From positions 55,514 through 119,513 of the forward strand of contig PLON01000054.1 of NCBI GenBank assembly GCA_003142095.1: a DNA stretch of 64,000 nucleotides, given 5' to 3'. Source of the stretch: Acidimicrobiaceae bacterium (GTDB taxonomy: Bacteria; Actinomycetota; Acidimicrobiia; Acidimicrobiales; RAAP-2). Shown one piece after another: positions 19,445-28,723 of the stretch. The position numbers were made by a program, and so were the translations under genes. Under the pieces are notes generated by a model, which ran no database searches, was not told the DNA's origin, and saw nothing but the letters and a program-made list of their open reading frames with translations. Position 1 is the first letter of the stretch. Each line of letters begins with the position of its first letter.

Positions 19445-20458
19445 CTATTCGTTGCGGGCGACAAATTCCTGCGCCGCATCAAGACGAGTGACGAGATCCT
19501 CGAGGCGAAGCAGGCCGTTTTGGGTCCCGAACTGGCGCGACACCGCCGCCGCGTTCACTGGTGACCAGCGGAGCGCGTCACGCAACGGCATTCCTCTGAT
19601 GAGAGCCACGACCATCGTCGCGGCGAACGCGTCCCCCGCCCCCGTCGTATCGAGTGCAGGATGCGGATCCGAGAACTCCTCGATAGAAAGACGCCCGGCC
19701 TCATTGGCGGCGATCGCCCCACCCGTTTCGTTGAACACGACGACGTTTCGAGGCCCAAGTTTCCTTAAGGCATCGAGCGTCTGGTTGACATCGCCACTCG
19801 GCGCGCCCGTGATCGCCTCGGCGGCCGCACGGCTGCAGAGGAGCACCTCGGCCCTCTGGTACATGCGACAGAGCCGCTTGGCGCCGGCGTCAACCTGGAA
19901 GGTGCCGGGCTGAAAGGCCAGTCGGACGTTCGGGTGAGTGTCCAGCCAGTCGGCGATTTCGTCTTGGTACGTGAGTGCGTCGGGACCTAAAGAGTTGACA
20001 TATAGCCACGCTGGCACTTCGTGATTCCTGAAGCCCGTCCAGTGGTAGTTGAACTCGGCATGTCGTACGAGGATCGTTCGCTCGCCGCCGAAGGAGAGGA
20101 CGAAGTTCCGTACCGTGTGACTAGGCGAATCGACGTGCACGAGGTCGGTCCCGACGCCCTCACCACGCATCGCCGCCAAGATGTCGAGTCCGATTTGGTC
20201 GTGGGCGAGGTAACTCGCAAGACCCACCCGAAGCCCGAGACGCGACATCGCCACAGCGGCGTTGGCAGCGCTTCCTCCCGCACTCGGAGACGAGTCATCC
20301 CCGACGACCAGTTTTGTGCCGAGCGGAATCTCGAGCCAGCGCCCCTCTTCGTCGACGCGCACTCGTACGCGCCCGTCGGGCAGGTGAATGAACTCATCGG
20401 TCACAACGTCACCCAAACTGACGACGTCGAAGTTTTGAGCCCCCGTTACGAACCCCAC
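19445..20458 (-). CDS. PfkB-family carbohydrate kinase
   Basis: This 337-aa ribokinase-fold sugar kinase shows the N-terminal FDVVSLGDVVTDEF, the GG motif SPSAGGSAANAAVAMSRLG, and the C-terminal anion-hole and catalytic motif LDTTGAGDAFAATMVVAL. The substrate is not predictable. M. tuberculosis PfkB (Rv2029c) is a DosR-regulon member, which suits the neighbourhood. The GTG at 20458 has a strong GGAGG site six bases upstream; a frame from 20494 is less likely. The nearest box (20720-20739) is 260 bp away and better placed for GAPDH. Confidence 0.85.
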   Translation of the reverse strand: MGFVTGAQNFDVVSLGDVVTDEFIHLPDGRVRVRVDEEGRWLEIPLGTKLVVGDDSSPSAGGSAANAAVAMSRLGLRVGLASYLAHDQIGLDILAAMRGEGVGTDLVHVDSPSHTVRNFVLSFGGERTILVRHAEFNYHWTGFRNHEVPAWLYVNSLGPDALTYQDEIADWLDTHPNVRLAFQPGTFQVDAGAKRLCRMYQRAEVLLCSRAAAEAITGAPSGDVNQTLDALRKLGPRNVVVFNETGGAIAANEAGRLSIEEFSDPHPALDTTGAGDAFAATMVVALIRGMPLRDALRWSPVNAAAVSRQFGTQNGLLRLEDLVTRLDAAQEFVARNE

Positions 20459-20640
20459 GGTGAACCTCCAGCTCGCAACAGCACCGCACACCAAAGAGCA
20501 GCGAATCCTTCATCAGTTTTGAGCCGCAACTGTCGGACGAGCATTCGAAGAATGCGGCGGTCGCCTAGATCGGTCATGCGAAGGAGCGGGGCGCGCGGCG
20601 GCATCAACTTCACTCTACGACGGGGATGATGACAGAACAT
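20446..20640 (-). CDS. Possible small basic protein ahead of the PfkB-family kinase
   Basis: This open frame of 64 codons has an ATG at 20640 and AAGGAG three bases upstream, and overlaps the kinase start by 13 bases, which suggests coupling. The product is basic with a possible amphipathic helix (LGDRRILRMLVRQLRLK) and a hydrophobic stretch (GFAALWCAVLLRAGG). No family was recognised. It may be a leader ORF or chance. Confidence 0.3.
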   Translation of the reverse strand: MFCHHPRRRVKLMPPRAPLLRMTDLGDRRILRMLVRQLRLKTDEGFAALWCAVLLRAGGSPWGS

Positions 20641-20719
20641 CTTCTCCTTCGTGAGTCACCAATGCGACATGCATCGAAGATTCACGAAAACTTCGCGCCT
20701 TCGGCCAAACGGCATCATT

Positions 20720-20739
20720 GTGACTTTTGGCCCTATCGA
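20720..20739. promoter_or_regulatory. DosR-type box upstream of GAPDH
   Basis: GTGACTTTTGGCCCTATCGA, 70 bp before the ATG at 20809. The trailing TATCGA is shared with the boxes at 41100 and 42172. Confidence 0.6.
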
Positions 20740-20808
20740 TGCTCGTAGCCTGACTGAGACAATGTGACGTAAGACGTGAACGATTCACTTACAGCGAAGG
20801 AGCATCGA

Positions 20809-21816
20809 ATGACGGTGCGAGTAGCGATTAACGGCTTCGGGCGAACTGGACGGTCCTTTCTTCGCGCAGCGATTGCCCTTCACCCAGAACTTGAAGTCGT
20901 GGCGATCAACGACCTCGGCGCCCCAGACGCACTCGCACGCCTCTTCGCCCGTGACTCAGTCCACGGACGCTATCCGGAACCCGTGCACATTGAGGGGGAA
21001 ACAATGTTCGTCGGGGATCGTCAAATTCGAATGTTGGCCACGCCGAGCGCGAAGGACCTACCCTGGAGGGATCTCGGGATTGACGTCGTCACCGAATCGA
21101 CCGGCAGGTATACCAAGCGTGAGAAGGCCGCCGAGCACCTCGAAGCCGGTGCGAAGCGCGTCGTTATCTCTGCGCCCGCGCAAGATCCCGATGCCACCTT
21201 CGTGATCGGGGTCAACGAGGATCAATTCGATCCCGCGCGTCATTTCATCATCTCAAACGCGTCGTGCACGACGAACTGCCTCGCCCCCCTCGCAAAGGTC
21301 CTCGATGTGGCGTTCGGCCTTGAAGATGGATTCATGACGACGGTCCACGCCTACACCGATGACCAAAACCTCGTCGACGCACTGCACAAAGACGCCCGCA
21401 GGTCACGGGCCGCAGCTATCAATATCGTTCCGACAACGACCGGCGCAGCCAAGGCGACCGGTCTCGTGATGCCGAACATCGCCGGTCACCTTGATGGCCT
21501 CGCGCTTCGCGTTCCCGTCCCCGATGCGTCGATCACCGATCTCGTCGCGATCGTCCGCGAGACTCCGAGCGTCGAAGCGATAAACGACGCTTACCGCGAC
21601 GCCGCAAAATCCGGTCGGCTCGCCGGCGTGCTCGAATACTCCGAAGAGCCACTCGTGTCGAGCGACATCATCAATTCCACGGCTTCGTGCGTGTTTGATT
21701 CGGCGCTTACGATGGCACGCGGCCGTCTCGTCAAGGTCCTCGGATGGTACGACAACGAGTCGGGTTACTCGAGCCGCCTCGCCGACCTCGCCGCGCTCGT
21801 CGGTGGCGCAGCCTGA
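20809..21816 (+). CDS. gap: Glyceraldehyde-3-phosphate dehydrogenase
   Basis: This 335-aa phosphorylating GAPDH has the NAD site VRVAINGFGRTGRSFLRAA, catalytic Cys in SNASCTTNCLAPLAKVLD, and WYDNESGYSSRLADL at the C terminus. Full length and all motifs are intact. The ATG at 20809 has AAGGAG at ideal spacing; an in-frame upstream GTG at 20776 is less likely. A DosR-type box lies 70 bp upstream. The gene is convergent with the pgk-containing operon, so this cluster covers phosphofructokinase, GAPDH, PGK, enolase and PEP synthase. Confidence 0.95.
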   Translation: MTVRVAINGFGRTGRSFLRAAIALHPELEVVAINDLGAPDALARLFARDSVHGRYPEPVHIEGETMFVGDRQIRMLATPSAKDLPWRDLGIDVVTESTGRYTKREKAAEHLEAGAKRVVISAPAQDPDATFVIGVNEDQFDPARHFIISNASCTTNCLAPLAKVLDVAFGLEDGFMTTVHAYTDDQNLVDALHKDARRSRAAAINIVPTTTGAAKATGLVMPNIAGHLDGLALRVPVPDASITDLVAIVRETPSVEAINDAYRDAAKSGRLAGVLEYSEEPLVSSDIINSTASCVFDSALTMARGRLVKVLGWYDNESGYSSRLADLAALVGGAA

Positions 21817-21891
21817 GCTTTCGCGAGGGAATATGCGCAGTCGCCGCTTCGACACGACGGAGCGAAGGCTCGTGAGCGATTGCTTTTCGTA

Positions 21892-23115
21892 TCAGCTACT
21901 GGACTGAACGACGCCTGAAGCGCCAGATCGCAGTGCGACCAAGCCGGGTAAGTCGCCCTTTTCGATCAGTTCGAGCGTTGCCCCCCCGCCACTCGACACA
22001 TGGTCAATACGGTCCTCGAGGCCGAACTTGTGCAACGCGGCCGCAGTTTCTCCGCCGCCTACGACGCTATACGCAGGGCTGGACGCAACCGCCTCGGCGA
22101 TGGAACGAGTTCCCTCGACAAATCGTGAATCTTCAAACACGCCCATGGGCCCGTTCCACAACACCGTGCGCGCCTTCGCAATCGATTCGCCAAAAGCGAT
22201 GCGCGTCGCAAGTCCGATGTCAAGTGCCCGCCATCCCGGCAACAAGTCCGAGCCGAAGTCCCGTACTGTTTCGCTCGGCGAGTCTCCGATGCCAATGGCC
22301 TCGTCGGTCGAAAGCGCGACGAAATCCGTCGGTAGTTCAATTTGCGGATGGGCGAGCACGAGTGCCTGCGCTTCCTCAAGGAACGCGGAGTCAACTGGCG
22401 ACTCGCCGACGTCGTGGCCGAGGGCTGCGAGAAACGTGAAACACATCGCGCCACCGAGCAATAAATGATCGACCTTCTCGGACAGTGACACCAACACCCC
22501 CAGTTTGTCTGCGACTTTTGCGCCACCAATCACTGCGACAAAGGGCCGCTCGGGGTTAATGAGGAGTCTCGAAAGCGCTTCCACTTCGTGCTCGAGCAGA
22601 CGTCCCGCGGCGCTCGGTAGGAGGTACGGTGGTCCGACGATGGAGGCGTGACTCCGGTGACACGCGCCAAATGCGTCATTGACGTAAAAGTCGAACCCTT
22701 CTACGAGGCGTTGCACGAACCGCGGATCGTTGGCCTCCTCACCGGGATCAAACCGAAGGTTCTCCATCACCTCGACATCCGGCACGAGGCTCGCCATCCG
22801 CTCACGAACAGGTGCCATCGAATAGCGCGGATCGACCTTGCCCTTCGGTCGACCGAGGTGGCTACACACGGTGACATGTGCACCTTGCTCAAGCAGCCAC
22901 GAAAGTGTTGGCACTGAAGCGCGCAGTCGGAAATCATCCGAGACCTCGTAGCCGCCGGCGTCTGTCGCCCGCAGTGGAACGTTGAGATCAGCGCGTACGA
23001 GGACGCGCCGTCCAGACACCGGCGCCAGATCCTCCAGCCGCGGAATATGGCGGAGCGGCGATTCGAACAGGGGTCCCTCCGTAGCGCTCATGAGATGTGG
23101 CTCGAGATTCGTCAT
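21892..23115 (-). CDS. pgk: Phosphoglycerate kinase
   Basis: This kinase of about 407 aa transfers phosphate from 1,3-bisphosphoglycerate to ADP. Motifs include RVLVRADLNVPLR, CSHLGRPKGKVD, NDAFGACHRSHAS, PFVAVIGGAKVADKLGVL, VLWNGPMGVFE and SVVGGGETAAAL. An extension of about 35 residues precedes the usual start. It is the third gene of the eno-ppsA-pgk operon, 45 bases after ppsA. The ATG at 23115 is preferred; a TTG two codons earlier is possible. Confidence 0.94.
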   Translation of the reverse strand: MTNLEPHLMSATEGPLFESPLRHIPRLEDLAPVSGRRVLVRADLNVPLRATDAGGYEVSDDFRLRASVPTLSWLLEQGAHVTVCSHLGRPKGKVDPRYSMAPVRERMASLVPDVEVMENLRFDPGEEANDPRFVQRLVEGFDFYVNDAFGACHRSHASIVGPPYLLPSAAGRLLEHEVEALSRLLINPERPFVAVIGGAKVADKLGVLVSLSEKVDHLLLGGAMCFTFLAALGHDVGESPVDSAFLEEAQALVLAHPQIELPTDFVALSTDEAIGIGDSPSETVRDFGSDLLPGWRALDIGLATRIAFGESIAKARTVLWNGPMGVFEDSRFVEGTRSIAEAVASSPAYSVVGGGETAAALHKFGLEDRIDHVSSGGGATLELIEKGDLPGLVALRSGASGVVQSSS

Positions 23116-23160
23116 CGTCAACTTCTCTCACGTAACGTCTTGTCGACTCTTTGACATGAG

Positions 23161-25569
23161 TCAGGCTCGTTGGGGCGCGACAAGCGCCAACTTCTCTTCG
23201 AGCTCAAGCACCTGTCTCGTCGTCTTTAAAACCGTGTCGGGATTCAGGCTCATCGAGTCAATTCCGAGCTCGACGAGAAAGGCTGCCATGTCCGGGTAAT
23301 CCGAAGGTGCCTGACCACACAACCCGGAGTGGATCTGGTTTCGCCGACAACCCTCAACCGCGAGCTTGATCATCGCCTTCACGCCGTCGTCGCGTTCGTC
23401 GTAATCGAATGCGACGATCTCGCTGTCACGATCGACACCCAAGGTGAGTTGCGTGAGGTCGTTCGAACCGATCGAGAATCCGTCGAAATAGGACGAGAAC
23501 TGGTCGATCAAGATGACGTTGTTTGGAATCTCACACATCGCGTAGACCTCAAGCCCGTTCTCACCGCGTCGAAGCCCGAACTGCGCCATTCGCGCTAGGA
23601 CTTGTTCGGCCTCGGCAACTCGACGAACGAAGGGCAACATGAGAACCACGTTCGTGAGCCCCATCTCCTCGCGGACCCGCTTCATGGCCTTGCATTCGAG
23701 AGCGAAGCCCTCTTCGTACGCCGGATGCGCGTAGCGCGAAGCCCCACGAAATCCGATCATCGGATTGTTCTCTAAGGGCTCGAATTCGGCTCCGCCCAGC
23801 AAACTGGCATACTCGTTCGTCTTAAAGTCCGACATTCGCACCACGACTGGCTTCGGCCAGAACGCCGCGGCGATCGTGCCGATCCCTTCGGACAGTCGTT
23901 CGACGAAGAACTCTTCGCCGTTCGCGTAGTTCTGAACCAGTCGGGCTATTGCCGCACGCGCTGTGGGGTCGCTCACCTTCTCTGGATGGATCAACGCGAG
24001 CGGGTGCGCTCGGATCGACTCGCTGATGATGAACTCCATGCGCGCGAGACCCACCCCGTCGTTCGGGAGGAATGAAGTCTTGAAGGCTAGATCGGGATTT
24101 CCGAGATTGATCATGATCTTCGTCTTCGGACGCGCGAGATCGCCGACGTCGCTGCGCTCGACGTGGAAGCTCACCGCACCGCGGTACACGCGTCCGGAGT
24201 CGCCCTCGGCACACGAGACGGTGACCGGAGTGCCGCTCGGCACCGTCGTCGTCGCGTTGCCAGTGCCCACGACGGCGGGTACGCCGAGTTCGCGGGCGAT
24301 GATCGCGGCGTGGCACGTTCGTCCACCGCGGTTGGTGACAATGGCCGAGGCGGTCTTCATGACCGGTTCCCAGTCAGGGGTCGTTAAATCGGCGATGAGC
24401 ACTTCACCAGGTAGGAACTCGGCGAGATGCGCCACGCTCTCGATGACCCGTGCGGTTCCCGAAGCGATCTTTTCGCCCACCGAGCGACCTTCGACGATGA
24501 CCTCGCCGCCACCTTCGAGGACGTAGTTCTCAAACACGTTCGCTTCGCGCTGCGACGCCACCGTCTCGGGCCGGGCCTGGACGATGTAGATCTTCCCGTC
24601 GAGGCCGTCCTTCGCCCACTCCATGTCCATCGGCTTTTGATAGTGCGTTTCAATCGCCACCGCGTTGTCGGCCAACTCGAGGACGTCGTCATCGGAGAGA
24701 CAGAATCGCTCCCTGTCAGACTTCGGCGTCGGAACATTTCGCGTAGTCGCTCTGGTCTCGCCTTCGAGGAAGATCATCTTCACGGCCTTGTCGCCGAGCA
24801 GTCGGCGAAGGACCGCCCGGTGCCCCAGCGCAAGCGTCGGCTTATGAACGTAGAACTCATCGGGATCGACCGCCCCCTGGACGACGTTTTCGCCGAGCCC
24901 GTAGGCGCCGGTGATAAACACGACGTCGCGAAATCCGGACTCCGTGTCAAGGGAGAACATGACCCCCGATGACGCGAGGTCTGAGCGAACCATCTTCATC
25001 ACGCCGATTGAGAGTGCGACTTCGTAGTGGTCGAATCCCTGGTCCACGCGGTAGTGGATAGAGCGATCCGTAAAGAGACTCGCGAAGCAACGTCGACAGG
25101 CGTCGAGCAGACTTTCTTCGCCGTGCACGTTTAGGAAGGTCTCCTGCTGACCCGCGAAGCTCGCGGTGGGCAGATCCTCAGCCGTGGCCGACGAGCGCAC
25201 CGCGAGACGAACGTCCTCGCCGTATTCCTCTTGAAGTCGGCGGTACCCTGCAATGATCTCGGCGGCGAGGTCCTCTGGAAGACCCGCTCCATAAACAATC
25301 TCGCGAGCCCGCTTCGCGCGGCGAGCGAGATCAGTGACGTCGCTTGGCACGAGATCATCAAGAACTTCGTGGAGAAGCTTTACCGCTCCGGCCTGTTCGA
25401 GGGTGTAACGATACGCGTCCGCGGTGGTGGCAAAGCCGTTGGGAACACGCACACCTTGGTCGGAGAGCTTTTGGTACATTTCGCCGAGAGACGCGTTCTT
25501 TCCGCCAACTATGGGAACGTCGTCGATGCCAAACTCATCGAAGAACTTTACGTAACTGGGACTATTCAC
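23161..25569 (-). CDS. ppsA: Phosphoenolpyruvate synthase
   Basis: This 802-aa enzyme interconverts pyruvate, ATP and water with PEP, AMP and phosphate. It has the N-terminal ATP-grasp domain (GGKNASLGEMYQKLSDQG, VRSSATAEDLPTASFAGQQE), the phospho-His swivelling domain (NRGGRTCHAAIIARELGVPA) and the C-terminal PEP-binding barrel (MIGFRGASRY, FSIGSNDLTQLTLGVDRD, CGQAPSDYP). Length and the GGRTCH motif mark PpsA rather than pyruvate phosphate dikinase. A GTG start at 25569 has AAGGAGG upstream. Set between eno and pgk, it may run in the pyruvate-forming, ATP-yielding direction, as in some archaea; that is inference. Confidence 0.93.
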   Translation of the reverse strand: MNSPSYVKFFDEFGIDDVPIVGGKNASLGEMYQKLSDQGVRVPNGFATTADAYRYTLEQAGAVKLLHEVLDDLVPSDVTDLARRAKRAREIVYGAGLPEDLAAEIIAGYRRLQEEYGEDVRLAVRSSATAEDLPTASFAGQQETFLNVHGEESLLDACRRCFASLFTDRSIHYRVDQGFDHYEVALSIGVMKMVRSDLASSGVMFSLDTESGFRDVVFITGAYGLGENVVQGAVDPDEFYVHKPTLALGHRAVLRRLLGDKAVKMIFLEGETRATTRNVPTPKSDRERFCLSDDDVLELADNAVAIETHYQKPMDMEWAKDGLDGKIYIVQARPETVASQREANVFENYVLEGGGEVIVEGRSVGEKIASGTARVIESVAHLAEFLPGEVLIADLTTPDWEPVMKTASAIVTNRGGRTCHAAIIARELGVPAVVGTGNATTTVPSGTPVTVSCAEGDSGRVYRGAVSFHVERSDVGDLARPKTKIMINLGNPDLAFKTSFLPNDGVGLARMEFIISESIRAHPLALIHPEKVSDPTARAAIARLVQNYANGEEFFVERLSEGIGTIAAAFWPKPVVVRMSDFKTNEYASLLGGAEFEPLENNPMIGFRGASRYAHPAYEEGFALECKAMKRVREEMGLTNVVLMLPFVRRVAEAEQVLARMAQFGLRRGENGLEVYAMCEIPNNVILIDQFSSYFDGFSIGSNDLTQLTLGVDRDSEIVAFDYDERDDGVKAMIKLAVEGCRRNQIHSGLCGQAPSDYPDMAAFLVELGIDSMSLNPDTVLKTTRQVLELEEKLALVAPQRA

Positions 25570-25596
25570 GGTGTACTCCTCCTTAGCAAATCTGGA

Positions 25597-26856
25597 TTAT
25601 TTCGCTCGACCATAGGGAAGCGCGTTGGTGGCTTCGATCTCGATGAGGCGGTTATATTTCGCCACCCGTTCTCCGCGCGCGGGTGCACCACTTTTGATCT
25701 GTCCGCATCCTGCGCCGACTGCGAGGTCCGCGATGAAAGAGTCGATGGTCTCTCCCGAGCGGTGCGAGACCATCTGCGACCAGCCAGCGTCTCGACAGAT
25801 TCGCATCGCTTCGAGCGTCTCGGTGACCGTACCAATCTGGTTGGGCTTTATCAGTGCCGCATTGCCCATCTTGCGCTCGATCGCCTCGGCGATGATGGTC
25901 GGGTTCGTCACGAGGAGATCGTCACCCACGAGTTGGACGTACTCACTAAGCCGGTCGGTCAAGTGCAGCCAACCGTCGCGATCATTCTCTGCGAGTCCAT
26001 CCTCGAGGCTCCAGATGGGAAACCTCTCGATCATTTCGAAGTAGCGCTCGACCATCTGGTCACTCGAAAGCTTCTCTCCGTCGACGTGGTACATGCCGTC
26101 TCGATAGAAACCATTAGCCGCAGGATCGAGGGCGATCATGACGCCGTCGAAACCGGTCTCGTACCCGGCGCTCTCGATCGCGTCCACGAGAAGCTCGAGC
26201 ACTGCTTCGGGAGAACCGATCTCGGGGGCGAAGCCACCTTCGTCACCGAGCCCGACACCCAGAGAGCGCGATTGGAGCTCTCCACGAAGGACGCGGTAGA
26301 TCTCCGCGCCGGCACGAACGGCCTCCGCAAAATTTCGTGCGCCGAGCGGCGCGATCATGAACTCCTGGAAGTCGAGGGAGTTCGGCGCGTGTGCGCCTCC
26401 GTTGACGATGTTGAAGTGAGGTACGGGCAGCCTCGGTTCGACGCCCCCGGGCGTCAGGCTGCGCCAGAGCGATCGACCTTCTGTTTCGGCGAACGCTCGA
26501 GCTGCGGCCATCGACACACCGATAATCGCGTTCGCGCCAATTCGCTCCTTGTTCGCAGTCCCGTCGAGCTTGAGGAGCGCTTCGTCGAGATCGGCAAGCG
26601 AAGCGAAATCCCTTCCGCACAGATGCCCTGCGACCTCACCATTGATGTGTTCGACAGCGCGTAAGACGCCCCTACCCGCATAACGCATGAGGTCGCCATC
26701 ACGAAGCTCGACGGCTTCTTGTGACCCCGTAGATGCCCCCGAAGGGACACCTGATCTTGCGACGACTCCGTTGGTCAACTCAAGTACCACCGAAATGGTG
26801 GGCTGCCCCCGCGAGTCCAGAATCTCGTACGCCGAGAGAGTCTTCACCTCGATCAC
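25597..26856 (-). CDS. eno: Enolase
   Basis: This 419-aa enolase converts 2-phosphoglycerate to PEP. It shows AYEILDSRGQPTISVVLEL, SGVPSGASTGSQEAVELRD, HFNIVNGGAHAPNSLDFQEF, GDEGGFAPEI, SLEDGLAENDRDGW, GDDLLVTNP, KPNQIGTVTE, and SHRSGETIDSFIADLAVG. All metal and catalytic residues are present. The GTG at 26856 starts exactly where homology begins and has AAGGGTGG upstream. It is the first gene of eno-ppsA-pgk; a DosR-type box lies about 81 bp upstream. Confidence 0.94.
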   Translation of the reverse strand: MIEVKTLSAYEILDSRGQPTISVVLELTNGVVARSGVPSGASTGSQEAVELRDGDLMRYAGRGVLRAVEHINGEVAGHLCGRDFASLADLDEALLKLDGTANKERIGANAIIGVSMAAARAFAETEGRSLWRSLTPGGVEPRLPVPHFNIVNGGAHAPNSLDFQEFMIAPLGARNFAEAVRAGAEIYRVLRGELQSRSLGVGLGDEGGFAPEIGSPEAVLELLVDAIESAGYETGFDGVMIALDPAANGFYRDGMYHVDGEKLSSDQMVERYFEMIERFPIWSLEDGLAENDRDGWLHLTDRLSEYVQLVGDDLLVTNPTIIAEAIERKMGNAALIKPNQIGTVTETLEAMRICRDAGWSQMVSHRSGETIDSFIADLAVGAGCGQIKSGAPARGERVAKYNRLIEIEATNALPYGRAK

Positions 26857-26936
26857 TGCGCACCACCCTTCGAAGCGCGACCTCACTAGTCACACCTCCT
26901 ACCTTCTCGAGTTTCCTAGAATGCGGCGCGATCTAA

Positions 26937-26954
26937 CTAGAGGCAAAGGTCCTA
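26937..26954 (-). promoter_or_regulatory. DosR-type box upstream of eno
   Basis: The minus strand reads TAGGACCTTTGCCTCTAG, 81 bp from the GTG at 26856. Confidence 0.5.
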
Positions 26955-26964
26955 TAAAGGACCA
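26949..26964. repeat. Perfect inverted repeat overlapping the eno box
   Basis: GGTCC-TATAAA-GGACC is a 5-bp dyad with a six-base AT spacer. It shares bases with the DosR-type box and could be a second operator half-site pair. Confidence 0.4.
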
Positions 26965-27210
26965 ACTCGCTATTGCTCCTTGCCAATAGACGGTAACGCT
27001 CGAGCAGCGGCCTCTATCGTCACTCACGCCATTCGACGCAAGCACCCGACACGGCAGGAGGAAAAGCACAATCAGTGCCGACGCGCCAACTACTAAGCGC
27101 TGGATTCTCGTGACGCATACCTTTGATCCGGTGAAGGTGGCTGGTCAAAAAATTCGCGGGCGCGCGAGCGCACTCCTAACTCCGACGTACGTCACTTTTC
27201 GTCGCTTCTT

Positions 27211-27873
27211 CTAAGCCGTGGTCACAGAGTATGTGGCAGGCCCACTGAACCAACGCAGGTGCACCGCGATCGCGCCGCTCACGAGCGCCGCGTAAAAACA
27301 CCAGAGTGACGTGAAGCCATCGGCGCAAAGTAAGGCCAGGGCGATGATGGCGAGCACGTTCGCGACGCCGAACCACACGAGCGCTCGACTGCCCGATACC
27401 AACAGCGAGCCACACGTCGCCAGGATGTACAGGCCGATAATTAGGATGCCGTGTCTAAGTCCAATCGAATACGCCACGTGAAACGTGCCCAGACGCGCCA
27501 CGGGGTGCCCGACGAGCATCGCTTCGAGGATCACGCCTGATACCACGAGCCCGAGCAGAAGGAAAGGTACGTAACGTCGACGTCGACGTCGCGACGGCTC
27601 AAAGATCGCTAGCAGAAACGGCACGAGAGGAGGCAACACGACGAGGGCGAACACGAGATAGATCCACATCGCCGCGTTTCCAATGTCGCGCGGCACGTGA
27701 CCTTGTAGTCCCCACCAGACGAAAGTCTCATCAATTTGGTGTAGTCCCAGCAATAGGGGGAAGGTCGCGATCGCCAAGTTCTCACTTCGGCCCTTCACGT
27801 GTCGACAAGCGTCTACGCCGATAGCAACAACTACCGCACCACCAACAAGATCGCCCAAAGGAGAAAAACACAT
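27211..27873 (-). CDS. DUF6629-like integral membrane protein
   Basis: This 220-aa membrane protein with about seven hydrophobic segments begins MCFSPLGDLVGGAVVVAIG, contains FPLLLGLHQIDETFVWWGLQG and ends in a cluster of transmembrane helices. The MCFS start and the HQ..E..WW segment fit the DUF6629 family of unknown function. The ATG at 27873 has AAAGGA upstream; the longer frame back to 28044 lacks support. A weak dyad, GTGGGATTACTGCCCAC near 27948-27964, might be a degenerate box. Confidence 0.65.
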   Translation of the reverse strand: MCFSPLGDLVGGAVVVAIGVDACRHVKGRSENLAIATFPLLLGLHQIDETFVWWGLQGHVPRDIGNAAMWIYLVFALVVLPPLVPFLLAIFEPSRRRRRRYVPFLLLGLVVSGVILEAMLVGHPVARLGTFHVAYSIGLRHGILIIGLYILATCGSLLVSGSRALVWFGVANVLAIIALALLCADGFTSLWCFYAALVSGAIAVHLRWFSGPATYSVTTA

Positions 27874-28229
27874 AGCGTTCCTTTGGGCTCGGTCATTCTG
27901 AGTTCGGCCTAGCGCCGATCTCGCTGAATCCCCTGGAAGCGACCGTGGGATTACTGCCCACCATAGATCGCCCATCCGCGCTAACTCACACGTGGCTCGC
28001 ACCACCTCGATGATTACGCATGGGGCTGCTGCACGTTCGGTCATCTTGGGTGTGTAGTTTCATGCTGCCCATTCGCGCGCCATATCTCCGAGAACTTTGG
28101 CGACTCGAGATCGCATTGTGGCGCCTTGGGGCCGGTAGTTCTCTTGGTCTCGATGACCTTTCAGTGACGCATCGTCAGTGACGAATCCGGACCTTCTCCT
28201 CACCGCGGCGAGCAGGCCGTTGCCACCGG
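27874..28229. other. Gene-free stretch between two minus-strand membrane-protein genes
   Basis: Apart from a weak box-like dyad near 27948-27964, nothing supported was seen in these 356 bp. Confidence 0.4.
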
Positions 28230-28544
28230 CTACCCAATTCGAACCGAGGGATGAGAGGTAGGAACCTTCCTCACGCGCTTAAGTGCGCTAACGCTAGATA
28301 CGACTGCCACCGACGAGACGAACATTAGCGCCAGCCCAACGAGGCTGAGGGCGAACGATGCCGTGAAGAATGTGAGGAGGCACACTGAACCGGCGACAAA
28401 GCCCGTCACGCCCCAGCGTACGATTCGCCGACTTCGAGCGTAAATCCGTTTCCCGCTCAAACTCTCTCCAAATTGGGGATCCTGCGTGAAGAGAGAATAT
28501 TCCAGTTCCGACAGAATCTTCTGTTCGTACTCAGACAATGCCAT
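28230..28544 (-). CDS. DUF3040 family small membrane protein
   Basis: This 104-aa protein begins MALSEYEQKILSELEYSLFT, the hallmark of actinobacterial DUF3040 proteins, followed by a basic segment and two transmembrane helices (VTGFVAGSVCLLTFFTASFA; LVGLALMFVSSVAVVSSVSA). Function is unknown. The ATG at 28544 has GGAGGG five bases upstream, and a DosR-type box lies 56 bp further up. Confidence 0.82.
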   Translation of the reverse strand: MALSEYEQKILSELEYSLFTQDPQFGESLSGKRIYARSRRIVRWGVTGFVAGSVCLLTFFTASFALSLVGLALMFVSSVAVVSSVSALKRVRKVPTSHPSVRIG

Positions 28545-28599
28545 CGTGTCCCTCCGGCCTCGGCTGCGACTTATTGTATTGAACGTCACGGGAGACTTG

Positions 28600-28617
28600 C
28601 TAGGGCACAAAGTCCTT
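28600..28617 (-). promoter_or_regulatory. DosR-type box upstream of the DUF3040 gene
   Basis: The minus strand reads AAGGACTTTGTGCCCTAG, 56 bp from the ATG at 28544. Confidence 0.5.
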
Positions 28618-28723
28618 CTTTTTGACATTGACCCGTACCTTCGTGGCACCAACTGAAGAAGCTTCCGGACGCTCCCGCGAGGTCACGTCACGACTACGCG
28701 ACGGTGCGCAGTGACAGATGGAA

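Larger units (their letters stand above)
26857..27210. other. Promoter region of the eno operon, otherwise gene-free
   Basis: This 354-bp stretch holds a DosR-type box (26937-26954) and an overlapping perfect inverted repeat. A ribosome-site-like CAGGAGGAAAAG occurs near 27057 but no adequate ORF follows. Confidence 0.55.

Noticed and set aside
27948..27964. GTGGGATTACTGCCCAC as a DosR-type box for the DUF6629 gene
   Set aside because: It lacks the GGAC core and is a simple dyad; too weak to list as a site.
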